From Anisodus tanguticus (Eukaryota; Streptophyta; Magnoliopsida; Solanales; Solanaceae): a DNA stretch of 64,000 nucleotides. Of the stretch, positions 36,588 through 47,887 are shown piece after piece. Numbering within the stretch: the first letter of the stretch is position 1; each line of letters begins with the position of its first letter. The DNA is taken from NCBI GenBank assembly GCA_034509755.1, contig CM067550.1, positions 13,385,001 through 13,449,000 on the forward strand, written 5' to 3'. The notes under the pieces were generated by a model. That model saw only the letters and a program-made list of their open reading frames with translations, was not told where the DNA came from and ran no database searches. Both the position numbers and the translations under genes were made by a program.

Positions 36588-37139
36588 TTCTAGGTACGTC
36601 TTTTCTTTTATATATTATATTTTTGTTATGTTGATATTATTTTGAATCTTTGATAAAATTATATTTTATTCTTATAAATTTTAATTATAATATTTTTGTT
36701 AATAGTTACCGCCCCTTAATATTTTGGTGATTGATTTGAATCAAGTCAACTAGTGCCGAGCAGACTAGGAGTCTGTTATTTCGTCGAAGGGAAGGCAGCC
36801 ACGGACCTTACTCAATTTTGAGTTTTGATTCCAATAATTCAAACTCTAATCACTTTGCTTACAAGCTACAATCATCATTAAGCGAATTTCAGAATTGTTT
36901 GTGTTTTGAACACTATTTTGTTTATTTTAATGACATTAAAATATGAACCTACAGCCTATCCTAATCACACAAGCCCAACTTATTAATCATGCCCAGATTG
37001 AAAAGAAAATGTTTTTTAAACTGCTAGTAGTTCCGGAATATCAATATGCGGGGGTGCCTCAATAAAATCGGTGAACTAAAGCCAAATTTTAACGGGAGTC
37101 CTTATTATTTTTGTGAAAAAAATCATATATATTTTTATT

Positions 37140-37240
37140 TGAAACCGTTATGTAACAGATTAGCATATCTACAAATCGATAACTAATAAGCCGAATCGAT
37201 AACATTCAAAATCGAACCACCCGATAATCAACCCTAATTC
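37140..37240. repeat. Fragment of the CCGATAAC repeat family
   Basis: It contains ATCTACAAATCGATAACTAATAAG, AATCGATAACATTCAAA and ACCACCCGATAA in the same order as the right end of the repeat at 605-1428 (GTCTACAAACCGATAACC, AACCGATAACATTCAAACC, CTACCCGATA). It is a second, diverged copy of that family. Confidence 0.6.
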
Positions 37241-37701
37241 GAGCATCAGAATGAAAAAAAAAAAAAACTTGCTAAGGAGAACTTAACTCTTTAATTGGTC
37301 TTGTGTGTCTCGAAATTGAATTAATCTGAAAAATTCAATATAAATATTAAAAATAAACGAAAAAAAATTGGGATCCTAAAATTTGGGGGCCTAAAGACGT
37401 CGCTTCAGTGGGTTGGTCCTCTGGCCCGGCCATGTCAATATGAAGAGGATGAAAGTTGTGGTCTTATGGAACAAATATTTAACTCAGCACCATGCACGTA
37501 TGATGAATTTTAAACTTATAAATTCCTCACATCCCTCTAATATCCCAATTAGACAATAAATGTTGCGAAAGTGAAAGGAAGAGGTCCATACATGAATTTT
37601 CTGTCTCTTTTTCGAAGATTAGATGCTAAACACGTGATTTAGTCTCTGTTTCATTTGTCAGAAACCTGCCAAAATTGTGAACACATTTGTTAGAAATTAA
37701 G

Positions 37702-38035
37702 ATACAGTTTGCACTAAAATCCTAGTGATTCCCTAAAATTTGAGGCAAGCTCATCCATTAGAAATTTCAGGTGATCACTCAGAATTTATAAACAATCTGT
37801 TTCAAAGTAATGACTCAATTTATACTAAAATCCTAGTGATTCTCCAGAATTTGTGGAGATATCATCCTTAGGAATTCCGATGATCAGACATAATATATAA
37901 ATAATTTATCTCAAAATAACAATACAATTTACACTAAATTTTTTGTGATTCTCTCTAAGACTCGTGACAGGCTCATTTATTGAACTCATAGTGATTCCCA
38001 AACTTTTTATATTAAATCGTGAGTGATTCGTCATG
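37702..38035. repeat. Three diverged tandem repeats, period about 110 bp
   Basis: Copies begin near 37703, 37814 and 37922. The shared order is CA(A/G)TTT-CACTAAAATCCTAGTGATTC, then a CCA/GAATTTG region, CTCATC-TTAGAAATTC, and TTATAAA-AATCTGTTTCAAA. The third copy is the most diverged. No coding potential is apparent. Confidence 0.6.
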
Positions 38036-38049
38036 AATTATGATAAGAC

Positions 38050-39687
38050 AAGTCTTCACGTGATCCGCTTGGAATTGAACTTCAACTTCTGGCGGGAAAG
38101 CTACTGGACACAACTTTTTTAAGGGATCAAGAATAAAATTAAATAGTGAGATAAAATGATTCTATTTGTGTAGATCTCCGGTTTAGTTAGATTCCAACTA
38201 CGACGGCTGAGTAAATGTAAACTTTCGACCCAAAAAGGGAAATAATAATAATAAGAGATGATCATATAAAATTAAGGTGACGTTACTTTGAGAACATGAC
38301 ATTTCAGCCGCATCAGATACTTATTTTAGGATCCCAAATAAGTTGAAAGTTATCATAGATCTACTTTTGTATGGAAGTATATATGATGCAGGCTCATTTG
38401 GGGTAGTAACAGGTGTATCTAAATAGATAAGAACTAAAAGCAACTCCGAGTTGGTTAATGGAGAATTTAGCAATTGAATTACTCTTCGGATAATTTGTCT
38501 ATTGGAACAAAAACTCAATTTTTTTAAGTTTCAACCTAAAGTATTTACTTTTTTATAAAACAAAAAAAAAACTTTTAAAGAATTAAGACTACTCTAGTGT
38601 GTGGTCAAATGACCATCAAAATTAACTTGGGATATCAAAATAGGATAGCGTTACACCAAAATAAAATTAGTATAATTATTTACACCAAAATAAACTTCTA
38701 TGACGATAGTATATTTTATTTTGTCAGAGTTATCGACCTGATTAATATAACTGGTTTAAAACAATTGTTACATTAATGAAATCAAACCTTCGTTACAAAC
38801 AAAAGACAACGGATTATTAAAGTTATAATAATATTATGAGTTGATTCTCAATTAATGACTTTGTTTAGGATAACATAAAATTAAAAAATCATATTCTAAT
38901 GAAGGTGTTCTTTTTGGTGTTCACACAATCACACTAGATACATTTACATATTGTCTCCATGCATCCAAAAAGTTTTCATATTTATGTATAGCGAAAAAAG
39001 TCAGAACTCTAGCTGTATCAGTCAATGAGATAGTATGTGATTAAAATTTTGCTTTGCTAATATGATTCATCTATAACGACAAAATCCGACAATATCTATT
39101 TTCAGTTCCATTAAGTATTCTTAAACATGTTTTTTATTTGGCTTACGTGCCCGAAGTCGGCAAGAATAGCCTTATAAATAAATAAATAGGATAAATATTG
39201 ATAACGTATACGTCTCGAATATTCATATTCCACTGTTATTCTTTAGGTCAAACTTGACAATTTAGTATTAAAATATATTCTACGATTTTTCCACGGAAGT
39301 TGTTATAATAGTACTATTTTTAATAATTGAAATTATTTGATTCCATATTTTAAGTTCACACTAATTTAGATCATAAACTTTTTGAATTTAACCTTTTTTC
39401 AGATAGCAGAGTAATAGAAGATGATTCACTAAACAGTATAGTGGTCATGAACACTTCAAAATAAATGTATACTTTTTGCCTTTTACTTGTTTGCTACTCC
39501 TAATAATAGATGTATAATTTTTGCCTTTGACATGTTTGCTACTAATAAATGAAACTTAAAACCTAAATTGTGTCACGGATATAATTAGACTAATGATCAT
39601 AGATTCATAGTGACTGAATCTGTTGGGAATTACTTATCCGCTATTAATTATGTTAATGTTTAATAATTAAGCATGCAGGTTAAGTGA

Positions 39688-39690
<3 letters not shown>
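38050..39690. other. Intergenic, nothing recognised
   Basis: AT-rich sequence with short random open frames. I see no domain, RNA gene or element terminus. Confidence 0.45.

Positions 39691-39768
<78 letters not shown>
39691..39768. repeat. (AT)39 microsatellite
   Basis: An uninterrupted AT dinucleotide run of 78 bp, followed by TGTATATATT. Such tracts are length-unstable and the assembled length may be approximate. Confidence 0.95.
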
Positions 39769-39771
<3 letters not shown>

Positions 39772-40015
39772 ATATATTTATTAATTTGTTGTAACATCTA
39801 GTATGGATAAACTTTTTGTGATACAATTATATGACAAAAATAGTCATGCATGAAGTAGTTTGTTTGATTTTGGTCTTCATGTTGACAAATATTCTAATTT
39901 TAAAAACCAGAAGACGGCGACATTAATGTTGCTGATAGAGTCTAGGTATTTTGCCTAACGTCTCAAACTTAATCACGTCTACATATATTTTCGAAAAAAT
40001 TAAAAACATAGAAAG

Positions 40016-40183
40016 TGTAAGATTGTATTAATCTCCCATGGGGAGTCTTTCTCATTAATACAAATATATATAGATGTACAATGTTGAATCTCTCTCTAAT
40101 AAGGATCTCAATCCTACCATAATTATACAATACAAAATATGGGAAATATGTACCCTAATTATGACTATACACGTGTGCTAATA
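40016..40183 (-). repeat. 3' LTR of the 40016-45057 Copia element
   Basis: 168 bp, beginning (plus strand) TGTAAGATTGTATT and ending GTGTGCTAATA. On the coding strand it is preceded by the purine-rich AAGGAGGTG. Its first bases, TATTAG, supply the stop codon of pol. Confidence 0.93.
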
Positions 40184-43100
40184 CACCTCCTTAGTCGTAG
40201 CGGGAGGAGGCCGAATGCTAAGACTGGATCTGAAGTTAAGAAAGAACTGTCTAGGAAGACCCTTTGTAAATATGTCTGCATACTGATATGAAGATGGCAC
40301 ATGCAATACCCTGATATGACCAAGAGCAACCTTCTCACGAACAAAGTGGATGTCCATTTCAATATGTTTGGTTCTTTGATGTTGAATCGGAGTATGAGAC
40401 AGGTATACAGCGGATATATTATCACAATAAACCAAAGAAGTCTTACATAATGGACATTGAAGCTCCAAAAGAAGGTTTCTAAGCCAACATGTCTCAGCAA
40501 CAACATTAGCAACACCTATGTATTCTGCTTCTGCACTCGAACGGGATGGTGTGGGTTGCCTCTTGGCAGACCAAGAAATAAGATTATCCCCTAAGAACAC
40601 ACAGTAACCTGAGGTGGACCGTCGCGTGTCCGGACAACCTGCCCAATCAGCATCCGTATATGCTAACAACCCGGACGGGGATGATGAGTATAGATGCAAA
40701 CCATAGTCAAGTGTGCTCTTAACATATCGAATGATATGTTTGAAGGCAGTAAAGTGAGGCTCCCTGGGGCATGCATAAATAAGCATACCTGCTGAACAAC
40801 ATAAGAAATATTTGTCCTGGTGAAAGTGATGTACTATAGTGCACCTGCGAGACTCCTGTAGAGAGTGAGATCTGACACCGGATCACCATCCAAAGCACTA
40901 AGCTTTGATTTAGAGTCAACTGGAGTAATCATGATCTTGCAATTTGCCATTTTAGCCATGTACACAATTTCCTCTGCATACTTGCGTTGACAAAGAAACA
41001 TATCATCTGCAGATCAAGTCATTGAAATACCCAAAAAGTAGTTCAACTTCCCCAAGTCAGCCATAGCAAATTCTGTTTTGAGCCGTGCAATAATCTCATT
41101 TTAACAACTCAGATGAGGCAGTGAGCACAATATCATCCACATACATTAATAAGTAAGCAGTGCTACTACCTTGATGAAAAATAAATAGAGAATTATCACA
41201 ATTGCTACATACAAATCCAATCTGTAAAATATAATGTGCAAAGCGATCATACCATGCTCGAGGGGCCTGTTTCAAGCCATACAGTGACTTACGAAGACAA
41301 CATACATACTGAGGGACGGCTGAATGGACAAAACCAAGAGGTTGATGCATATAAACCGTTTCTTTCAAATCCCCATGTAAAAACACATTTTTCACATCAA
41401 GCTAATGAATAGGCCAATGCTTACCCATAGCAATACTCAGAACCATACGAATGGTGGCAGGTTTAACAACCGGACTGAATGTCTCTCCAAAATTGATGCC
41501 CTCATGCTGACTAGTGCTATTAGCCACAAGTTGTGTCTTGTACCTCTCTAAATCACCACTGTCTCTGTATTTGTGACGAAAAAGACACATGCACCGAATC
41601 ACATTCACCCCTTCCGGTCGAGGGACCAAATCCCAAGTGTGTTGTTTTGTTAAAACATTAAATTCTTCACACATGGCCACATTCTAATTGGGGTCTAGTT
41701 TGGCTAATTTTGGGTTTTTGGGAATGAGTGAAACTGTTTGGGTGGACCAATTGAAGTGGACTTTGGGTTTGAAAATACCGTATTGGGCATGGGTTTCCAT
41801 ACGATGAGTTGGGGCAGGGGTATTGTTGATGGCTGATGGCGGGTGGGGGTGAAGATCATCGGGATCTGGAGGTTTGTGTTGCAGGGTGCGATATCAGGGT
41901 TGGATTTATTGGTGAATGGCTCGGGTCCTAACAATGTTTGGATCATCGGGGTTATATGGGTCAGGTCGACTGGGTGTTGATGGGGAGCAGTTGGGTACGA
42001 GGTCGATGGTGCGGTAGGTGTCGGGGATAGAATCAGATTACTGTTGCGACTGGGTACGAGGTCAGAGGTATTGGTTGGGTTGACGACGTACGATGGAAAG
42101 GGCACAGGCGATGGTGGTACCGTCGGGGCTGGGTTGGGGTACGGCAACAGGGGTGTTGGGACTGTAGCGGTGGTGGGAGGGGGTGGCACAAAAATGGTAG
42201 CAGTGATGGGTGGTACCAGAACAGTAGCAGTGGGCGTTGTAGTGACGTTACAGTGGTAGCATCGGTAGATCGAGCAAGCTCGTGGAGTATGACTGGAGAC
42301 GTGTCGGATTCATCTAGAAAGGTATAATCCGAGTTACGAAATTTTTGAATATTCTCGAATGGAAAAGTTGTCTTATCGAATGTGACGTGAGATGTGAATT
42401 TGACTAGTAGATAAGTCATAGCACAGGTAGCCCCTATGATTGGATGGGAAACCTACAAAGACACACTGAGTAGTTCGGGGTGCCAATTTGTGAGGAGCGG
42501 TAGATGCAAGATTGGGGTAGCAAAGGCAACCGAAAATGCGAAGGTGGTCATAAGAGGGGATACGACGGTATAAGATTTTGGTAGGGGTCATGTTATGAAG
42601 GGTGCTAGTAGGTAAAATGTTTAGAATGTATTCTACCATTTTGACTGCATAGACCCAAAAGGACGGAGGAAGAGAGGCATGAAGCAGGAGAGTACGAACT
42701 ATGTTATTAATGGTGCGGATGATTCGTTCTGCTTTACCATTTTGAGGCGATGTGTGGGGAAACGAAAAACGGAAAACATGCCATTATTACGACAGAATCG
42801 GTGAAACATGGAATTGTTGAATTCACGACCATTATCACACTGAAACGATTTTATGCATTTTTCAAACTGCGTTATGATAAAAGTACGAAACTCAAGAAAT
42901 TTGACAAACACTTCTGATTTAAACTTGAGTGGGTAGACCCAAATATAATGAGAAAAATCATCTAACAACACAAGATAATATTTATAACCGAGTGAACTAG
43001 GAACATGAGACGTCCACAAATCAACATGAATAATATCAAAAGGAGAAAACGTAATACTTGACGATGATTTAAAAGGAAGACGAATATGTTTGCCTAAGTA

Positions 43101-43606
43101 ACAAGAAACACAATGTTGGGCAAGTTTTCCATTATTACATTTAATAAAATTATCTACTTTAAAAAAATTAAAAACTGGAACTCCTGGATGACCAAGCCTA
43201 TTATGCCAAGTTGACGGAGAGATAGCGGCAAGAGAAACGGGAGAACATGATCTGGAAACAGAGGTGGATGGGGATGGATAGATATCCCCCTTCTTATTGC
43301 ATCTCGTAAGAGGTGTCCCGTACGAAGATCCTTCACAGTAAAACTAAACGGGTCAAAGTCAATAGAGACAGAATTATTACGAGTAAATTTGTGGACAAAA
43401 ATTAGGTTTTTAATAACGTTTGAGTTATAAAGGACATTGTTAAGGGAAAAGTGTGGATAAGGCGGTTGAGTGTAAGTAGTACCATATCCCTGAATTGGAA
43501 TGCGGTGGCCATTTTCTACAGTTATATGTTGAGGATGCTTTAAACGAAATAGTTTGGGAAGATTACCTGCAGAGCGAGTGAGGTGAGTAGTGGCCCCCGT
43601 ATTCAT
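40178..43606 (-). pseudogene. Copia pol (protease, integrase, RT, RNase H), disrupted
   Basis: Protease starts near 43606 as NTGATTH, so the catalytic Asp of the usual DTGA is Asn. A GAG-pre-integrase region follows, then the integrase core (YYLVLLDDFSHYIWVYPLK near 42985, FQCDNGREFNN near 42840), a proline-rich linker (about 42189-41704), RT (DLKETVYMHQPLGF, SLYGLKQAPRAWYD, and the catalytic YVDD near 41130) and RNase H (YTDADWAGCPDTRR, SSAEAEY, YCDNISAVYLSH, ADIFTKGLPRQ). The frame is interrupted several times. The last codons run into the 3' LTR and stop at TAG within TATTAG. Confidence 0.92.
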
Positions 43607-43609
43607 GTA

Positions 43610-44747
43610 TCAATTTTCATCGGGCTGCTGTAGGTTTAGACTGCTAAAATCCTGGCCCAACTCAGATGGGGCCAGACTACTGGGCTGCTGCGGGTATTGG
43701 GCCTGATGAGGCTAAAAGTAAGCTTGTCGTTGAGCTGGGCCTGGGCCTAAGAGACCTTGCTGGGGGCCATGATATTGGGCCGCGTTGAATGCTGGGTATG
43801 TGGCCTAGTTCTGGGCTTGGAATGTGCTTGCTGGAATCTGGAATTGTGGCGACATATTGGGCTACTGCGGGTATGAGCCGGTTGTTGTCCTCTGCCTCTC
43901 TTGCCACGGCCCTTACCGCCACGACCACTGTCACGACCTCTGCTGCCCCTGCCACCGCGGTTCTGTCGCGGCTGATTATTTTTCGGCAGTGGCGGTTGGC
44001 CGGCGGCAGTGTTGGTTGGTGTAGATGTGTCAACCGCCAAGGATTTTTTGTTGTGCTCGTCTTGCTTCGTACGACGTGTTTCTTCCTATAGTAATTACGA
44101 ACGAGCCTTGTTAAAACTGGGTAGAGGGTCAGCCTGTTGTATTATTGTAGCAAGAGTGTCATATTCACCTTTTGGTAGGCCTGCAACCAATTGTAAACCC
44201 ATTTTTGTTTCAGAAACTGGAGATCTGACATTTGACAATTAGTATGCCACTAGTTTTAACTGTTTACAATATTCAAACATATTGGAATAATTTTCCAGAC
44301 TGGTGTTGTTGAATTGCTCTTCCAAGTACACTGCGCGAGTATTCTTGTTGTCTTGAAAAATTTCTTCCAATCTTGTCCACAAATCACGTGCGGAAGCCCC
44401 CGTTTTAATGATCGTGAGAAGTAGGTCCTTGGATATAGTGTCATATATCCATTGTTTAACCACAGCATCAAGACGACGCCATGTTGTGTCATCAATTTTG
44501 GGAGGGCGAGGAAATCGTCGATGTGATCAAGCAAATGGTAGACACATGCATGAATTTTAAACAGTTCCACCCATGACCAATATTGACCATCCTCCTGATC
44601 AAGAATGAGAGGGATGAAATTCTTAATATTTGTAACGGCGAGAGCCGAATGGAAAGATGGTGAAGAAGGGGTTGTGGGAGGTGTTTGAAGGACGACCTAG
44701 GTAGAAGCGGAAGCGTCAGAAGGTGTGGGAGTAGCAAAAGGATCCAT
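43610..44747 (-). pseudogene. Copia gag remnant
   Basis: The start codon at 44747 (MDPFATPTPSDASAS) is followed after about 16 codons by an in-frame TAG. The downstream reading shows the gag phrases FIPLILDQEDGQYWSWVELF and RDLWTRLEEIFQDNKNTRAV (about 44640-44340), with frameshifts. A Gly/Arg-rich tail (RGGRGSRGRDSGRGG, about 43960) ends the region. No CCHC zinc knuckle is visible. Confidence 0.8.
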
Positions 44748-44815
44748 TTAGAGGGGAGGAGAATAGAGAAACAAAACCAAGAAAATTTTAGGGTGTAGGG
44801 GCCGATGTGAGTTTC

Positions 44816-44835
44816 GGGGGGGGGGGGGGGGGGGG
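44816..44835. repeat. G20 homopolymer in a Copia leader
   Basis: Twenty consecutive G on the plus strand (C on the element's coding strand) lie between the primer site and the gag start. Homopolymer length is prone to assembly error. Confidence 0.85.
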
Positions 44836-44890
44836 TCACGGCGGCCTAGGAGGAATTTTCTAGGTTTGTAGGGTTGTGACTCTGATACCA

Positions 44891-45057
44891 TGTAAGATTG
44901 TATTAATCTCCCATGTGAAGTCTTTCTCATTAATACAAATATATGTAGGTGTACAATATTGAATCTCTCTCTAACAAGGATCTCAATCCTACCATAATTA
45001 TATCATACAAAATATGGAAAATATGTACCTAATTATGACTATACACGTGTGCTAATA
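44891..45057 (-). repeat. 5' LTR of the 40016-45057 Copia element
   Basis: 167 bp, starting TGTAAGATTG (plus strand) directly after the primer-binding complement TCTGATACCA at 44881-44890 and ending GTGCTAATA before the TSD GAAAG. Confidence 0.93.
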
Positions 45058-45062
45058 GAAAG

Positions 45063-46584
45063 AAGTAACAGAAGGAAAAGAAAGAGACGAGTTGAAATTT
45101 GAGAAAGGAATGGCTGTGAAATTAAAACAAGTTCAAACCCAAGATTAGGCCAGGCATATTCTTTCAAATATTTGGAAAAACAATAATCAATATTTGTCTA
45201 TCAAATTGGTTCATCTTTTCAACTTCAACTTAAATAGAAAATTCGGAGTAATGGCAAAGTTATCTTTGTTTGACCTATAAGTTACGGATTCAAGCCGTGA
45301 AATTAGTCATTAATGCATTTGAACTTCATTATCAAATATTACTCTTTTCAAATCTCAACCAACTCATGTCCATACGCCTACCAAAATTAACACAAAACTT
45401 TTAACTTTTCTTTTGCCAACTAAAATTCATCACCAGATACAATTTTTCAACTTCAGTTTCAAATACTCACATTTATTTTTCTTTCTTGGTAAAATTTCAT
45501 CCAAAATCATGGTCAAACGATAAGCCTTATAATATATTCACACGTGTTTCATGAATTTCATGAAGTGGTAAAGGTCTACAGAGGCAACTGGCTCTTTTCT
45601 TCAGTGGGTTGTGCCATAGATGTCCCTTAAAATCATAGCGGAACTAATCAGATTACCTGATGGTCCTGAAAATATACATAGATAGAAAAAGATCAAGAAA
45701 TGCTGGCCATGGCCATCACAAAATTTGCAGGTTGTGATTCATCATTTCTTCTGAGGCACAGAAGCACCTTATCATGGTGTCATCCTTTAATTGTTACGTC
45801 GTCGTTGGACTTCGACATTGCCCTTTACATGTTTGCCACGCATCCCTTTCCTTCCTTCCAAATCATCCACGTTGTCGAATCTTTGCTACTTTTTCTTCCA
45901 CTTAAATCTCATTCAAGAATCTAATGACACGTGGCATTAGTTATGAGAGTGGAGTTCAGAATTTATGCCTTATGAATTAAGAATTTTCGGAATTCACAAG
46001 TTCAGAACATATTTATTTTACTTATTTATGTGGTTTTTAACACATATAGTGTTTGGACCAAAGTTATTTAATTCGATTGAACTCGCTTGTTAAAACCGCC
46101 TCCATGTTAATTATATCCCATGGGTAGGGAGACCTGCCACATCCAGATTACTTATTATTTGTGCCTATTTAGTGTCTTTTTAACATATATATATATACAA
46201 GAATATCTTAACTAAAAGATAATGGGTTCAGTTGAATATAACTCACTCACTTTATATGCTGTAGGTATGACGCCCTGCTAATTATCCCATAGATACCGAG
46301 ACCCACCGGATCTGGATTTTAGGACCCTAGTATGAGTATGTACCATCATATTCCTGATTCTTTTGTGACAATAATACAAAGTTAATGTTAATACTACTAT
46401 ACGTTAATTTAATCATTCAAAATATACATAATGGGTGAAGATAATAGGTGTTTCAGCCCTCTCATGAAGACATATATAAGATTTTAAGGTGGAAGTTTTT
46501 AATAAGTTGTTAAATCATATAGATGTTGACACAAAATAATATAGGATTGTAATGAAAAAATTTCTCTGTAATAATAAAAGACAT
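45063..46584. other. Intergenic, repeat-like traces only
   Basis: AT-rich sequence. The part ending near 45515 (CCAAAATCATGGTCAAACG) resembles one end of a common MITE whose other orientation appears near 59412 (GTAGGCGTTTGGCCATAG). Two weakly similar blocks (TTAATTATATCCCATGGGTAG near 46108 and CTAATTATCCCATAGATACC near 46278) may be an old duplication. A 74-codon open frame at 45700-45924 shows no known domain and is not called. Confidence 0.4.
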
Positions 46585-46860
46585 TGACAAAATATCAAGC
46601 TAAACACAGTGAATAAAAGCTTGAGAGTAACGATAATGGCGAAATCAATAAGAGAGAGTATGCGTTTCCAAATTGGGAAGTTCCCACTAACTGAAAAGAG
46701 TCAAGGCTTCATCTACATATATACACCCAAATCCCAATCATGGATGGACAACTAGCACCAGCTGATCCAAAAATATCCTAATAACAAACTAACCGATTTA
46801 CAAAGATGACCTTCTAGCTAAGAATTGATACAGTGGCTAAAATATAAATACAAAGTGTAT
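46585..46860 (-). repeat. 3' LTR of the outer split Copia element
   Basis: The plus-strand start is TGACAAAATATCAAGC; the far end is approximate, near TACAAAGTGTA. The matching LTR at 58876 starts CGACAAAATACCAATC, so the terminal TG/CA is mutated there. Confidence 0.75.
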
Positions 46861-47887
46861 GGAAGAAGAGAGGAATGCTTGATCCCAGTCAAAGACTTAG
46901 TAAAACTATCCGCCAATTGAGCATGAGTGGATATGTGATGCAGAGAGATCAGTCCATCTTGAAGTTTGTCACGAACAAAATAGCAATTGACCTCAATGTG
47001 TTCGATACGCTCGTGGAAAACAGGATTGCGAGCAATGTGAAGTGTTGTTTGACTATCACAAAACACAGAAATGGGCAAAGTAGGAGGAACAATCAACTCA
47101 GAAAGCAGCCTAGTCAGCCAAACAAGTTCACCCACCACCATTCTCATAGATCTGTACTCAACTTCATCTGAGGATAAGGATATAGTGGTCTGCTTTTTAG
47201 ATTTTCAGCTTATAGGAGTATCACCAAGCAACACAATATAACCACTAACATATCTTCTAGACTCAGGCCAGGCAGCCCAATCTGAGTCACAATAGGCTCT
47301 AATGGCGTAAGTCTGAAAACATAGACATAAAAATGCCCAGAGATGGATTACCTATGAGATATCTTAGAACATGAACATCAACCTTTGAGTGTGTATCTCT
47401 GGGCTGTTTTATGTATTGACTAAGATGTTGCACACTATAAGCAATATAAAACCTGGTACCAGTGAGGAAATTCAATTTTCCAACCATTTTTCTATAATGA
47501 GTGGGATCAGACAACAAGAGGCCTTCAGTGGCTTGCAACTTAACAGATGGATCCAATGGAGATGTCACAACAATGAGATTAGAGCAATCAAATTCAGTAA
47601 TTAAATCATCAATGAACTTCCTTTGAGTGATCAAAACACCACCATTTTTTAAAGGACCTCCAAGCCTAGAAAATAGTGAAGTCTTACAAGGTCTTTAATC
47701 TTGAAAGTCTGATAAAAGAAAGCTTTCAAACACTAAATCTCATCTAGTTGTGTTCCAGTGATGATCTCATCATCAACATATACAACAACAAATATAACCA
47801 AAGAAACTTCACTCTTATAGAATAAGGAATAATCAAACATAGAATGTTTGTACCCTCTAGAATAAAGTGCATATGTTAACTTAGAAT
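46818..47887 (-). pseudogene. C-terminal RT and RNase H of the outer split Copia element
   Basis: Starting at the nested insertion, the minus strand encodes KLTYALYSRGYKHSMFDYSLF, then VVVYVDDEIITGTQLDEI (YVDD active site), then RT C-terminal and RNase H pieces (FLTGTRFYIAYSVQHLSQYI; ELVWLTRLLSEL; CDSQTTLHIARNPVFHERIEHIEV; AQLADSFTKSL). There are frameshifts between segments near 47640 and 47200. The upstream half of the RT lies beyond the insertion, at 54717 and above. Confidence 0.88.

Larger units (their letters stand above)
34895..37433 (+). mobile_element. Decayed hAT-like element with zf-MYM-type transposase
   Basis: The left end CAGTGGCGGATTATGG and the right end CTGGCCCGGCCATG resemble the termini of the plant hAT group that encodes zf-MYM/TTF-type transposases. 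Between them lies an internally deleted transposase gene. Flanks read ATATTGAAG and AATATGAAG, similar but not identical, so the TSD and ends are provisional. A CCGATAAC-type repeat fragment (about 37140-37240) lies inside the right part. Confidence 0.55.
40016..45057 (-). mobile_element. Complete Ty1/Copia retrotransposon with TSD GAAAG
   Basis: The element is flanked by GAAAG at 40011-40015 and 45058-45062. Its LTRs are 40016-40183 (168 bp) and 44891-45057 (167 bp). On the minus strand the order is 5' LTR, tRNA-iMet primer site (TGGTATCAGAG, complement of about 44880-44890), gag, protease, integrase, RT, RNase H, polypurine tract and 3' LTR. The LTRs differ at about 9 positions plus one indel, so the insertion is old enough to have decayed. 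Coding frames are broken in gag and pol. LTR termini read TATTAG and CTTACA instead of TG and CA. Confidence 0.95.

Noticed and set aside
37702..38035. Spaced repeats considered as a CRISPR-like array
   Set aside because: The units are contiguous and diverged with no constant repeat and unique spacers. The DNA is a plant nuclear sequence.
45700..45924. 74-codon open frame in the spacer between Copia elements
   Set aside because: No domain, no homologous neighbour and no supporting signals. The length is within chance expectation.
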